37,243 nt of DNA from Spirochaetaceae bacterium 4572_59 (GTDB lineage Bacteria > Spirochaetota > Spirochaetia > DSM-2461): positions 1-37,243 of the forward strand of contig NBMC01000013.1 in assembly GCA_002084805.1 (NCBI GenBank), read 5' to 3'. Every line of letters begins with the position of its first letter. Position 1 is the first letter of the stretch. The notes under the pieces were generated by a model. The model was not told the DNA's origin. It saw only the letters and a program-made list of their open reading frames with translations, and ran no database searches. Positions 23,914-32,384 of the stretch are shown one piece after another. Both the position numbers and the translations under genes were made by a program.

Positions 23914-26003
23914 TAGAGGGATTCCTTCCTGGCTAATGCTGAAATCCGGTTAACATCAAGTATGATAGCAACGGATCCATCTCCCAGAATGGTAGCACCG
24001 GTAATATAGCTTAAGCCCTTATAGAGTTTCCCCATGTTCTTGATCACCGTCTGGTGATCTCCAATAACCTCATCCACAACAAGACCAGCTAGACTGTTTT
24101 CGGCCTGAACTATAACAATATGCTCCCTTTCGGGTAGTTCACTGTCATCCAGAAACATCTCTCTCAGGCGAATATAGGGAATCAGAGATCCCCTGTACTC
24201 TATCATCCTCTTTTTACCATGATCTTCTCTTTCTCTGCTTGTCAGTTCGATACAGGCCTGTACAGAAGAAAGAGGAAAGACATACATCTCACCAGAAATA
24301 CTAACCAGAAGACCTTCAATGATGGCGAGAGTAAGAGGAAGATTCAGAGAAAAGGTTGTTCCCATACCCTGTTCACTCTCAATAGAAATGATACCTCCCA
24401 GAGAATCGATCTGCCTTTTAACCACATCCATACCCACACCACGGCCTGAAACATTTGTAACCTTGGCTGCTGTAGAAAAACCTGGCATAAAAATCAACTT
24501 AAATATTTCTTCATCACTAAGCTGTGAATCAGGACCTACAATCCCTTTCTCTACAGCCTTCCTGATAATGGCATTTTTATCCAGCCCTTTTCCGTCATCG
24601 ATAATTTTCAGAATAACATTAGCTCCTGAGTAATCTGCTTCAAGAGTTATGGTTCCACAGGGGGGCTTTCCACTCTTCTCACGATCTTCCGGTGCTTCAA
24701 TACCATGATCAATTGAGTTCCTTATGATATGAACAAGAGGATCATTCAATTTTTCTATAACATTCTTATCAAGTTCTGTATCTCCTCCGAGAGTTACAAG
24801 CTGAATACGTTTATCCAGAGAGGATGAGAGATCCCTGACAAGTCTTTTAAAACGGGAAAAAGTCGTTCCCATGGGAACCATTCTCAAGCTCATGGCATTA
24901 TCCCGCAGATCAGAGGTCAAACGCTCAATCTGCTCTGCCAGAGAGATTAGAGAGGACTGCTTAAACTGTAGAGCCAACTGTGACAAGCGGGCCTGGGCCG
25001 TAACGAGTTCTCCCACTGAATCAACCAGATAATCCAGTTTTTCACTCTTCACACGGATAGAAGTAGTTGATTTGTCAGACATTGTCTGTTTTAAGCTTTT
25101 TGTAATGTGCTGTTCTTCTAAAGCAGATTTAATATCAGAACTACTTACCAGTCCATTTTCTACCAGGACCTCTCCCACTTTTTTCCTTGAATCCAGAACA
25201 TTTTCCAGGTCTTCCCTTTTAATCAAACCCTTTTCCATCAGGATCTCACCAAGTTTTTTACCACTCCCGGGATTAAGGATATCATGCCAATCCGCCACAA
25301 CAGAGACTTCAACGACAGAGGAAGGATCAAGAAAGATAAAAACATCTTTTATGTCATCTGTATTCCGGTCACTGACAAGAACAATTTCCCACCTGATGTA
25401 GGAGCTGAGGGGATCATATTTATCCAGAGAGGGGATGTCGCTTGTATGAGAAATGACATGGCATTCTCCAAAATCTTTCAGTTCCTTCAACAGTAATAAA
25501 GGATTAGTTCCGCTCATAAAGATTTCCGGAGAAGGCTTAAAGTTAATCCGGAAGGTATTGAAAACTGTATCTTTCTGCTTTTTATCTTCTACCTGGCTAG
25601 GAGAGACAGGAACAAGCGGTTCCGTTTTGATACCGGCCAGAGTATTCAGTTTTGAAATAATATCTTCTGAAACAAGCTGAAACTCCGGAGTAACATCTTC
25701 TTCCGCATTCAGCATATTCGTAATATGATCACGACTTAGAAGTGTTAAATCTATCAGCTCTTTGCTAACGTTCATGCTTCCTTCCCGGACACCATCCAGA
25801 ATAGATTCTACAGAGTGAGTAAACCCGGAGATTCCATTATAATCAAACATGGAAGCCGATCCCTTTATGGTATGAATAGATCTGAATACTGCGGCGATAG
25901 TTTCAGGATCTTCGGGGTGTTCTTCCATCTCCATCAATAGATCTTCCAGGTTGCCGAGAAGCTCATAGGCTTCTTCTTTAAAAGTTTCTTTAAATTGATT
26001 CAT
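23913..26003 (-). CDS. cheA: Chemotaxis histidine kinase CheA with MshEN-like linker
   Basis: 696 residues. An Hpt domain with His44 in IHTIKGSA comes first, then a P2-like region (about 148-238). Next is an unusual segment at 250-298 made of two copies of the pattern LGEILxExGLIxxxDLxxxL, ending in EEQ, as in GspE-N/MshEN modules. The dimerisation helices (about 315-375), HATPase_c domain (NSIDHGIE, DDGKGL, GRGVGMDVV) and C-terminal CheW-like domain follow. It phosphorylates CheY and CheB in response to receptors. MshEN motifs in type II/IV secretion ATPases can bind cyclic di-GMP, so a direct link to that messenger is possible but unproven. The STAS gene lies 12 bases upstream. Confidence 0.95.
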   Translation of the reverse strand: MNQFKETFKEEAYELLGNLEDLLMEMEEHPEDPETIAAVFRSIHTIKGSASMFDYNGISGFTHSVESILDGVREGSMNVSKELIDLTLLSRDHITNMLNAEEDVTPEFQLVSEDIISKLNTLAGIKTEPLVPVSPSQVEDKKQKDTVFNTFRINFKPSPEIFMSGTNPLLLLKELKDFGECHVISHTSDIPSLDKYDPLSSYIRWEIVLVSDRNTDDIKDVFIFLDPSSVVEVSVVADWHDILNPGSGKKLGEILMEKGLIKREDLENVLDSRKKVGEVLVENGLVSSSDIKSALEEQHITKSLKQTMSDKSTTSIRVKSEKLDYLVDSVGELVTAQARLSQLALQFKQSSLISLAEQIERLTSDLRDNAMSLRMVPMGTTFSRFKRLVRDLSSSLDKRIQLVTLGGDTELDKNVIEKLNDPLVHIIRNSIDHGIEAPEDREKSGKPPCGTITLEADYSGANVILKIIDDGKGLDKNAIIRKAVEKGIVGPDSQLSDEEIFKLIFMPGFSTAAKVTNVSGRGVGMDVVKRQIDSLGGIISIESEQGMGTTFSLNLPLTLAIIEGLLVSISGEMYVFPLSSVQACIELTSREREDHGKKRMIEYRGSLIPYIRLREMFLDDSELPEREHIVIVQAENSLAGLVVDEVIGDHQTVIKNMGKLYKGLSYITGATILGDGSVAIILDVNRISALARKESL

Positions 26004-26015
26004 ATAAACCTACTT

Positions 26016-26294
26016 CTAAGTGATCAAAGATGTTAAATCGCTCAATTCAAACCATTCCATGATTTTGGGATTCACATTTTGAAATTCAATTTTTATATCC
26101 TTTTCCAGACATGTCTTGTTCAAAGAGAATAAAAGCTGAAGAGCTGCAAAATCCAGGCCTGATACTTTAGAAAAATCAAGCTGAATACTGCTGTTTTTTA
26201 TCAGCTTTGATTTGAAATCTGCAAAAAGAGCTTCTACTTTCTGAATAGAGAGATTACCCTCAAGTTCAATTAAGGTATTCTTTCTGAGAGCCAT
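26016..26294 (-). CDS. STAS-domain protein of the chemotaxis cluster
   Basis: 92 residues forming one STAS domain, the fold of anti-sigma-factor antagonists. At the position of the phosphorylatable Ser/Thr the sequence reads LDFAALQLL (47-55) instead of a pattern like IDSSGLQLL. Asp48 is kept but no Ser or Thr remains, so SpoIIAA-type phosphorylation is unlikely at that site. Chemotaxis-linked STAS proteins often read xDTAALQLL, and this one has Phe in place of the Thr. It lies between cheY (2 bases upstream) and cheA (12 bases downstream). A structural or adaptor role with CheA is the reasonable inference. Confidence 0.85.
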   Translation of the reverse strand: MALRKNTLIELEGNLSIQKVEALFADFKSKLIKNSSIQLDFSKVSGLDFAALQLLFSLNKTCLEKDIKIEFQNVNPKIMEWFELSDLTSLIT

Positions 26295-26296
26295 AC

Positions 26297-26662
26297 TTAT
26301 TCTCCAATGACTTTTTTAACAACAGCCAATACTTTTTCACTATCAAATGGTTTAACAATCCATCCTGTAGCACCAAGAGATTTACCTTTCTCCATAATGG
26401 ATTGCTGGGACTCTGTTGTAAGTACAAGTATAGGAGTAAATTTATGATTAGCGCTTTTCCTGAGTTCTTCAATTAATCCAAGACCGTCAAGGTTTGGCAT
26501 ATTAACATCTGTAATAACAAGATCTGCTTCTGTATTTACAAGAATGTCCAGGGCTTCTCTACCATCAGAACCTTCCAAGACATTGTATCCACCCTCTTTC
26601 AAAAAGAATTTCAGACTTTCCCTTACCGTTCTGGAATCATCTACAATCATTATAGTTTTCAT
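26297..26662 (-). CDS. cheY: Chemotaxis response regulator CheY
   Basis: 121 residues, a receiver domain only. D8, D9 and phospho-acceptor D52 (VITDVNMP), Thr in LVLTTES and Lys in IVKPFD are all present, and GATGWIVKPF is typical of CheY. GGAG precedes the ATG. It lies between cheW and the STAS gene next to cheA, so it is the more likely flagellar-motor regulator of the two CheY-like proteins in the window. Confidence 0.94.
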   Translation of the reverse strand: MKTIMIVDDSRTVRESLKFFLKEGGYNVLEGSDGREALDILVNTEADLVITDVNMPNLDGLGLIEELRKSANHKFTPILVLTTESQQSIMEKGKSLGATGWIVKPFDSEKVLAVVKKVIGE

Positions 26663-26695
26663 TTGACATCTCCTGCTGATATTTTTAAATATGCG

Positions 26696-27190
26696 TTATT
26701 CGGCTTTCTCTTCCTGGGCGGACACCATATTGATTTCACTGACTGTTAATACTTTTTCAATATTCAGAACAATCAGAAAAATGTCATTTTTTCTCCCCAT
26801 CCCTTTAATAAAGTCTGTATCTATTTTTGTACCAATATAGGGTGTAGGTTCTATTTCTTCATCACTCATCTCAATAACTTCTTTCACTGAATCTGTCAGA
26901 AGTCCCATGGTAACCAATTCATCATCCAATAAGACTTCCGTCACGATAATGCTGGTATCGATAGCTTTTTCTGTTTCTCCCATGCCAAATTTCATCTTAA
27001 GATCAACAACAGGGACGACACTCCCGCGTAAATTGATAATTCCTCTCATAAAATCAGGCATTCTGGGTACTTTTGATACTGTTGTAAATTCCAACACCTC
27101 TTTTACATTTATTACTTTAAGAGCATATGTCTCATTATTTATTGTAAAAGTCAGGTATTGAGTTGTTTTGTCTTCACTGCTTTCTTCCAT
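26696..27190 (-). CDS. cheW: Chemotaxis coupling protein CheW
   Basis: 164 residues with one CheW domain: YLTFTINNETYALKV, EVLEFTTVSKVPRMPDFMRGIINLRGSVVPVVDL and the following strands are classical. It bridges receptors and CheA. AAGGAG lies before the ATG at 27190. A candidate promoter lies in the 67-base gap behind cheD, so cheW may begin the core che transcript. Confidence 0.96.
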   Translation of the reverse strand: MEESSEDKTTQYLTFTINNETYALKVINVKEVLEFTTVSKVPRMPDFMRGIINLRGSVVPVVDLKMKFGMGETEKAIDTSIIVTEVLLDDELVTMGLLTDSVKEVIEMSDEEIEPTPYIGTKIDTDFIKGMGRKNDIFLIVLNIEKVLTVSEINMVSAQEEKAE

Positions 27191-27227
27191 TAAAGACTCC
27201 TTATTTAATTAACATTTCCTAAATAAT

Positions 27228-27255
27228 TCTATACTTAAATCAGCTGTAATGCCAA
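27228..27255 (-). promoter_or_regulatory. Candidate promoter before cheW
   Basis: On the minus strand TTGGCA (27255-27250), a 16-base spacer and TATAGA (27233-27228) match sigma-70 boxes at 5/6 and 4/6; TAGAAT at 18 bases is an alternative -10. The start would be near 27221, with a leader of about 30 bases. It falls just after the cheD stop. It does not match the sigma-28 consensus. Confidence 0.4.
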
Positions 27256-27257
27256 TT

Positions 27258-27851
27258 TTAAAACAAGATAATATCTTCTGATCCTTTCTTTTTTATAAGG
27301 GAATCATCAAATTTTCTTTCGTCTTTAGAAATATGTTTAATTTCTCTGCTAGATTCAAGTTTTTTAAGCAAAATCCTTCCCTCTTGAGGAAAATAAAGAA
27401 TTTTTCGACCAAAATGGCCACCAGTATCAGATGAAAGAACTGGTATTCCTTCATATTGAAGAAACTTTAGAGCAAATTCAGAATTCATACTACCAATGCT
27501 ACTCTCACGATCCCTTGTGTAAAACATATTACTTCCACCAAAAACTTTTGCCTTCAAATTCTTCTTAGCTGAACCTAATTTAATAAGATTATTAATGAGA
27601 ATCTCCATAGCATATAAACCATAACGGGTTTCATTTTTTAAAAGAAATAAATCATCAACAGAAATATGATCGGCTCCGGGAAGTAGAAAATGATTCATCC
27701 CGCCCTGCCTATTCAGAGGATCATATAAAGCGACCGAAACACATGACCCCAAAACTGTGGAAATTATGATCTGTTCATTTGTAACTTTATACTCTCCCGG
27801 ATGGAGAGTAACATTTTTCAGCTGAAACCTTGCATGGAAACTATTATACAT
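27258..27851 (-). CDS. cheD: Chemoreceptor glutamine deamidase CheD
   Basis: 197 residues. The CheD catalytic Cys37 lies in TVLGSCVSVALYD and His54 in GGMNHFLLP; KVFGGSNMF is also diagnostic. It deamidates receptor glutamines and in other bacteria pairs with CheC, which is absent here. The ATG lies within the end of the Hpt gene (8-base overlap) with no strong Shine-Dalgarno site, so coupling is likely. About 40 extra C-terminal residues, rich in charge, extend past the family core. Confidence 0.93.
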   Translation of the reverse strand: MYNSFHARFQLKNVTLHPGEYKVTNEQIIISTVLGSCVSVALYDPLNRQGGMNHFLLPGADHISVDDLFLLKNETRYGLYAMEILINNLIKLGSAKKNLKAKVFGGSNMFYTRDRESSIGSMNSEFALKFLQYEGIPVLSSDTGGHFGRKILYFPQEGRILLKKLESSREIKHISKDERKFDDSLIKKKGSEDIILF

Positions 27852-28197
27852 CAGATGGTATCAGATATTTCAGAACAGCGGGATCAAGGAAGAAACAAGA
27901 GACCGCTTCCGATATTTTTTCTATGTGTGCATCAAAGAAACTGCCGTTTTCCACAGATTTAATTTGCATTTCCATTTCAGTAGACAGGGAAAAAATACTT
28001 ATAGCACCGATACAAGCGGCTATTCCCTTAATTTTATGAAGATATTCTGAGGAAATAACATACTGAGCCTGTTCTCTTTCCACGATTGCCCTGTTAAGGA
28101 ATTCCGGTATATCCTGGTAGGCCATCTGAAGCAACTCTGATGATAATTCAGAATCCTCTTCCGTGTATTTCAACAATTCTTTTTCATCAAATATCAT
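27844..28197 (-). CDS. Free histidine phosphotransfer (Hpt) protein
   Basis: 117 residues of a single four-helix Hpt domain. The phospho-acceptor is His54 in YLHKIKGIAACIGA, matching the pattern AHxLKGxAxxIGA. No kinase domain is attached. It could relay phosphate between a hybrid kinase receiver and a CheY-like regulator. The broken hybrid kinase at 741-4243 is the only hybrid kinase in the window. The gene overlaps cheD by 8 bases and lies 66 bases after the 592-residue gene. Confidence 0.85.
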   Translation of the reverse strand: MIFDEKELLKYTEEDSELSSELLQMAYQDIPEFLNRAIVEREQAQYVISSEYLHKIKGIAACIGAISIFSLSTEMEMQIKSVENGSFFDAHIEKISEAVSCFFLDPAVLKYLIPSDV

Positions 28198-28263
28198 TTA
28201 TATTCCTGTATCACAAATTTGAAATAAAATTCTCAAGTTACAATTGGATCGATCTAAAAACAA

Positions 28264-30042
28264 CTACTTTTTCTTATCAAATGCTTCCTGAAATTCATCC
28301 CAGGCTTTATTACGCTGTTTCAAATTATATTTCATAGATCTGTCTGAAGCTGACTGCCTTCTGCGGGAAACTGTTTTACCAGTACTATCATACTTTCTTC
28401 TGTTTGCGGATTTATCCCGGGGAGAGGAAGCACCGTTGAAAAGAGCCTCCTGTCTGGATTTATTTAACTCAATAATTTTTTCACTAAGACCGGGAACATC
28501 TTCCCCTATCCCGGTAAACTGATTGATAAAGCTCTCGTGTCTTCCAGAGATCTTCAGAGTAAACTTTTTCCACCAAGACAGATATTTATAAGACTCATTA
28601 AAAATATCCAACAGGTACAAATTCAGCAGATAATCGGCATCCTTAAAACGAATCATCCCATCCTCAAAGAAATTATTCATAAAATCCTTGATTTTATTTA
28701 CATCACGCACCTTTTTCAATTCTCTGAAATAGTGAACAATACCTTCAGACACAATTCTTGGCTTTGAAAGAAATTCACTTAAAATGGGAGAATTTTCACG
28801 AATTTGATCCAGAACATCATCCTTGAAACTATCCCTTGTATAAAAGATTGTCACTTTATCCTTATTCCTGGTCCGGAGCATTCTTTCCATAATCTCAATA
28901 TAGTGGAATCGTAGATCTTTTGACTGCATGGAAAGTTCCAAACGGAAAAAAGGATAGATATGGTCACGATGAAGATAATTCTCCCCAATAAAAAGAATGA
29001 CAGGCAAACCTATTTTCTGATTAACCTTTACAACAGTTTCATAAAACAGATCCTTAAAACCTAGCCATTTCTTTTCATATGGATCCAGAAGATCCAGGAG
29101 TTCTCCGGCTGTCACCAGAAGATTCTCCTTCTTCAGAATCTCCATACAGATTTCACTGATGGCATTATGCTTTTCTTTAGATTCTTCCCTTTCCTTCTCT
29201 TCCTCGGCTTCCGCATTTGTTAAATAGAAATGCAGTATCTCTGCCGACTGAAGAATAGAAAGACTGAGATGCTTGATGCGCAACTGCAAATCATCCTTAT
29301 TCTTAACAATCTGAGTGGAGGCATTTTTCCAGAAAATCATATCTCTGGAAAACTGTTTTTTCTGAATATCACTTATTTTTATTTCCATATAGCGTGAAAG
29401 TATAGAGATGAAGCTGGAGTTCTTTAAAGCATTTTTAATTTTATTGCGGCTGATCTCGATCAGAAATTCTGAAGAAGCCGAGCTTAGCAGAATTGATCCT
29501 CCGGTTTTCAGAGATATGGTAATGATTTTCTCATCATCCTTCATATTCTTAAAGGACAGAGGACTAAGGGAATCAGGATAAATTGTTTCCACAAGGTCAT
29601 AGGGAATTTTGAGCATATTCTTTGCCATACTATCTAGAGAAAGAAAAGGCTGGGAATTGTCCAGCATCATGCGCTGGATTTCATCCTCTATGACATTCAG
29701 ATAAAAGACGTTTGAATCTCTATTACAGATAATAATCCTGTCAGGTTTCAACTCACCCTGATCGTTCTTGAATTTCAAAAGTCCATAATGGGCAGTACGA
29801 ATTTTTCTCATCAGAATTTCAATCTGATTATTTGCAAAGAGAATATCCTTTCCTGCATGCAATACAAAGCGGTTATAATCCAGCATAGGATCAAAAAAGT
29901 CACAGATTCGGTGAAATATACGGCGCTGCTCCTGAGTAAAGCTGCCTATCTGGGAAAGAAATTCCTCCCGCTGAGACAAATCCATCTGGAAAACAGTTGG
30001 AAGATTAACTTTTTCCTGATCAGTACTTTCTAATTCACTCAT
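28264..30042 (-). CDS. Conserved-looking hypothetical protein (592 aa) in the chemotaxis locus
   Basis: I do not recognise a family. The protein has no signal peptide or membrane segment. It is largely helical, with a Lys/Glu-rich coiled stretch (about residues 275-300, EEEKEREESKEK) and a strongly basic, probably disordered tail of 70 residues rich in Arg, Lys and Ser. The ATG overlaps the stop of a 44-residue membrane protein (TAATG), which implies coupled translation and perhaps a membrane partner. The Hpt gene follows 66 bases downstream. The position suggests a motility or chemotaxis-linked role; this is context only. Confidence 0.75.
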   Translation of the reverse strand: MSELESTDQEKVNLPTVFQMDLSQREEFLSQIGSFTQEQRRIFHRICDFFDPMLDYNRFVLHAGKDILFANNQIEILMRKIRTAHYGLLKFKNDQGELKPDRIIICNRDSNVFYLNVIEDEIQRMMLDNSQPFLSLDSMAKNMLKIPYDLVETIYPDSLSPLSFKNMKDDEKIITISLKTGGSILLSSASSEFLIEISRNKIKNALKNSSFISILSRYMEIKISDIQKKQFSRDMIFWKNASTQIVKNKDDLQLRIKHLSLSILQSAEILHFYLTNAEAEEEKEREESKEKHNAISEICMEILKKENLLVTAGELLDLLDPYEKKWLGFKDLFYETVVKVNQKIGLPVILFIGENYLHRDHIYPFFRLELSMQSKDLRFHYIEIMERMLRTRNKDKVTIFYTRDSFKDDVLDQIRENSPILSEFLSKPRIVSEGIVHYFRELKKVRDVNKIKDFMNNFFEDGMIRFKDADYLLNLYLLDIFNESYKYLSWWKKFTLKISGRHESFINQFTGIGEDVPGLSEKIIELNKSRQEALFNGASSPRDKSANRRKYDSTGKTVSRRRQSASDRSMKYNLKQRNKAWDEFQEAFDKKK

Positions 30043-30176
30043 TACTTTTTCAAATCCTGTTGCTTATCCTTAAATTTCTTTTGTCTTTTATTACTGACAA
30101 GCCTCATAACACTTCTAAGTATAATACATAGTCCCAGAACAAAAAAAACAGAAGAAATAATTCGGTTCCACAGCAT
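30042..30176 (-). CDS. Small single-span membrane protein (44 aa)
   Basis: ATG at 30174-30176 opens 44 codons ending in TAA at 30044-30042, which overlaps the next ATG by one base. Residues about 5-20 (IISSVFFVLGLCIIL) form one membrane helix, followed by a basic tail (RLVSNKRQKKFKDK), so it should sit with the tail in the cytoplasm. There is no strong Shine-Dalgarno site. The stop-start overlap, the membrane helix plus positive tail and the short clean gap to rlmKL (30 bases) make a real gene likely. Function unknown; it may anchor the 592-residue partner. Confidence 0.55.
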   Translation of the reverse strand: MLWNRIISSVFFVLGLCIILRSVMRLVSNKRQKKFKDKQQDLKK

Positions 30177-30206
30177 AATCTATTTTACACACAGTTTTTT
30201 TGAAAT

Positions 30207-32384
30207 TCAATTAAAAGAAATGAACCAACAACGGTGCGATGCTCCTTTTCGTACAAAATCCGGTGATTGAGTCCAGGTGGAAACTTCTTCCACCTTGAAT
30301 TTCTTTGCCAGGGATTCATCCATGATAAACTTCTTGAAGTTATTGGAAAAAATCAGGGTTCCCTCGGGATTCAGGCAGTTCATGGCTTTCTGAATCAGAT
30401 CAAGATGATCCTCCTGTATCTCCAAAGTATCCATTCTGGATTTGGAACTGGAAAAAGTCGGAGGATCCATAAAGATCAAATCAAATTTTTCCTTAGTGGA
30501 ACCGAGCCATCTCGGCACATCACTCTTCAAGAAGCGGTGATTTTCAGGCCTGATTTTATTCAGCAGAAAATTATCCTGTCCCCATTTCAAATAGCTTGCA
30601 GACGTATCGATAGAAGTGACCTGTCTAGCAGCTCCCGCGGCAGCCATGACGCTTGCTGTTGCAGTATAACAAAAGAGGTTCAACACCTTTTTATCTTTTG
30701 AATTCTCCCTAAGATATTTTCTTACATTCCGAAGGTCGAGGAAGATGCCCGTATCAAGATAGTCAGTAAAATTCACCCAGAACCGGCAGCCGTTCTCATT
30801 AACCAGATAACGCTCACCAGCACGCTGAACGGTTTTACACTGCTTGTTCCCCGTCTGTCTTCTCCGTTGTTTCGTAAAGACAGAAGATTCGGGAATCCCC
30901 AGTAGAGAGGAAAGAATATAGATGGCCAGCTTAATCCTCTGTTCTGCCTTTTTCTCATCGATCCCGGCAGAAGCGGCGTACTCCTGCATATGAACCCATT
31001 TATCTTCGTAGCAGTCTACGGTAAAGTTAAAATTAGGCAGATCCGCATCATAGAGACGGTAGCAGCTAAGCTCTTCTTTCTTCTTCCATTTCCGTAGCTG
31101 CTTTATATTCTTCTTGACACGGTTAAGAAACTGCTGAGCTTCAGGACTCAGTTTTTCGGGATCAATTTCTCTGGGTGCATGAGCTTTGTCTTCTCTTCCT
31201 TCTTCAGAGAAGGCAGGTTTTCCGAAAAGATCGAAATGAAAGAGGCTGCATCTTATGGGACCGTTCATAACCTTGTTCTTTCTGCTTGATTTCAAGCCGA
31301 TAGAACGCAACAATCCCTCATCATCGGAAATTACCGACAGATGCCAACCCTTCAGATCAGGATTACGCCCCAGATCACCCAGGGTTCTGTAAAGGGAGTA
31401 GAGAGCCCCTTTATCCCCTATCCTCTGTCCATAAGGAGGATTGGTGACAATAAGTCCGGAGACTTTTTTCATACGATCTGTCACGGAGAACTCACTGAGT
31501 TCTTTTTTCTCCAGGTGTATGAACCCTTCAAGACCGGCTCTGCGGATATTCTCTAAAGCCGCAGCCAGGGCATCCTTATCATAGTCATAGCCTACAAGAT
31601 GGGACAAATTTTTCTTCCGCTCCTCCCAGAGAGATTCAGCTTCATCGAAAGTGCTTTCCCAGAGATCCGGATCATGTCCGGACCAGTGAAAAAAACCATA
31701 GCCCACACGGAGAATATTCGGGGGCAGCTCTGCCGCCATAAAGGCAGCTTCTATTAGTAGCGTACCACTTCCGCACATGGGATCAATCAATCCTCCCCCT
31801 GTGGCGGCAATACGGGGCCATCCGGCCCGGTAGAGAATAGCAGCGGCTGTGTTTTCTTTTAATCCAGCCTTCCCTGCATCCAGGCGGTATCCTCTTTTAT
31901 GAAGTCCCTCTCCCGACAGGTCAAGATAAAGAGTTCCCTCCCCATCCTGAATATGCATAGTAACTGAAATATCCGGATTATCACGGTCTACATTGGGACG
32001 CGCTCCTGTTTTATCGCGCCAGTAATCGGCTATACCGTCTTTCGTTTTCAGAGTGGCAGATTTAGGAGCTATGGTGGTACGGCTGGATACGGTACAGGCA
32101 CAGGAGATGGTATTCTCACAGGCCATAAAATTCTCCCATGAAAATTCATGGGCAGCCTTATAAACATCATCTATGGAATGACAGACAAAGTCTCCCAGAT
32201 AAAGAAGAACACGGCTGGCAATCCGGCTCCAGAGAATAAAATGGTACATCTGTTTAAGGGTACATTCAAACAGATGCCCTCCCGGATTTCTTTTCAGTAT
32301 TTTGCCTCCGGAACGGAGAATCTCCTCTTCAAGAAGATCCTCCAGAAAAACCGGACAGGTTGCAAAAATTTTTAATTTCATCAT
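30207..32384 (-). CDS. rlmL: 23S rRNA methyltransferase RlmKL (m2G2445 / m7G2069)
   Basis: 725 residues, two fused methyltransferases. An N-terminal THUMP domain (about 45-155) precedes the RlmL domain (DPMCGSGTLLIEAA, then VTNPPYGQRIG). The C-terminal RlmK domain has LNLFCYTATASVMAA and FMDPPTFSSSKSRM. The E. coli homologue makes m2G2445 and m7G2069 in the peptidyl-transferase region. The ATG overlaps the stop of the envelope-protein gene (ATGA, 32381-32384); an ATG immediately follows and could be the true start. Confidence 0.95.
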   Translation of the reverse strand: MMKLKIFATCPVFLEDLLEEEILRSGGKILKRNPGGHLFECTLKQMYHFILWSRIASRVLLYLGDFVCHSIDDVYKAAHEFSWENFMACENTISCACTVSSRTTIAPKSATLKTKDGIADYWRDKTGARPNVDRDNPDISVTMHIQDGEGTLYLDLSGEGLHKRGYRLDAGKAGLKENTAAAILYRAGWPRIAATGGGLIDPMCGSGTLLIEAAFMAAELPPNILRVGYGFFHWSGHDPDLWESTFDEAESLWEERKKNLSHLVGYDYDKDALAAALENIRRAGLEGFIHLEKKELSEFSVTDRMKKVSGLIVTNPPYGQRIGDKGALYSLYRTLGDLGRNPDLKGWHLSVISDDEGLLRSIGLKSSRKNKVMNGPIRCSLFHFDLFGKPAFSEEGREDKAHAPREIDPEKLSPEAQQFLNRVKKNIKQLRKWKKKEELSCYRLYDADLPNFNFTVDCYEDKWVHMQEYAASAGIDEKKAEQRIKLAIYILSSLLGIPESSVFTKQRRRQTGNKQCKTVQRAGERYLVNENGCRFWVNFTDYLDTGIFLDLRNVRKYLRENSKDKKVLNLFCYTATASVMAAAGAARQVTSIDTSASYLKWGQDNFLLNKIRPENHRFLKSDVPRWLGSTKEKFDLIFMDPPTFSSSKSRMDTLEIQEDHLDLIQKAMNCLNPEGTLIFSNNFKKFIMDESLAKKFKVEEVSTWTQSPDFVRKGASHRCWFISFN

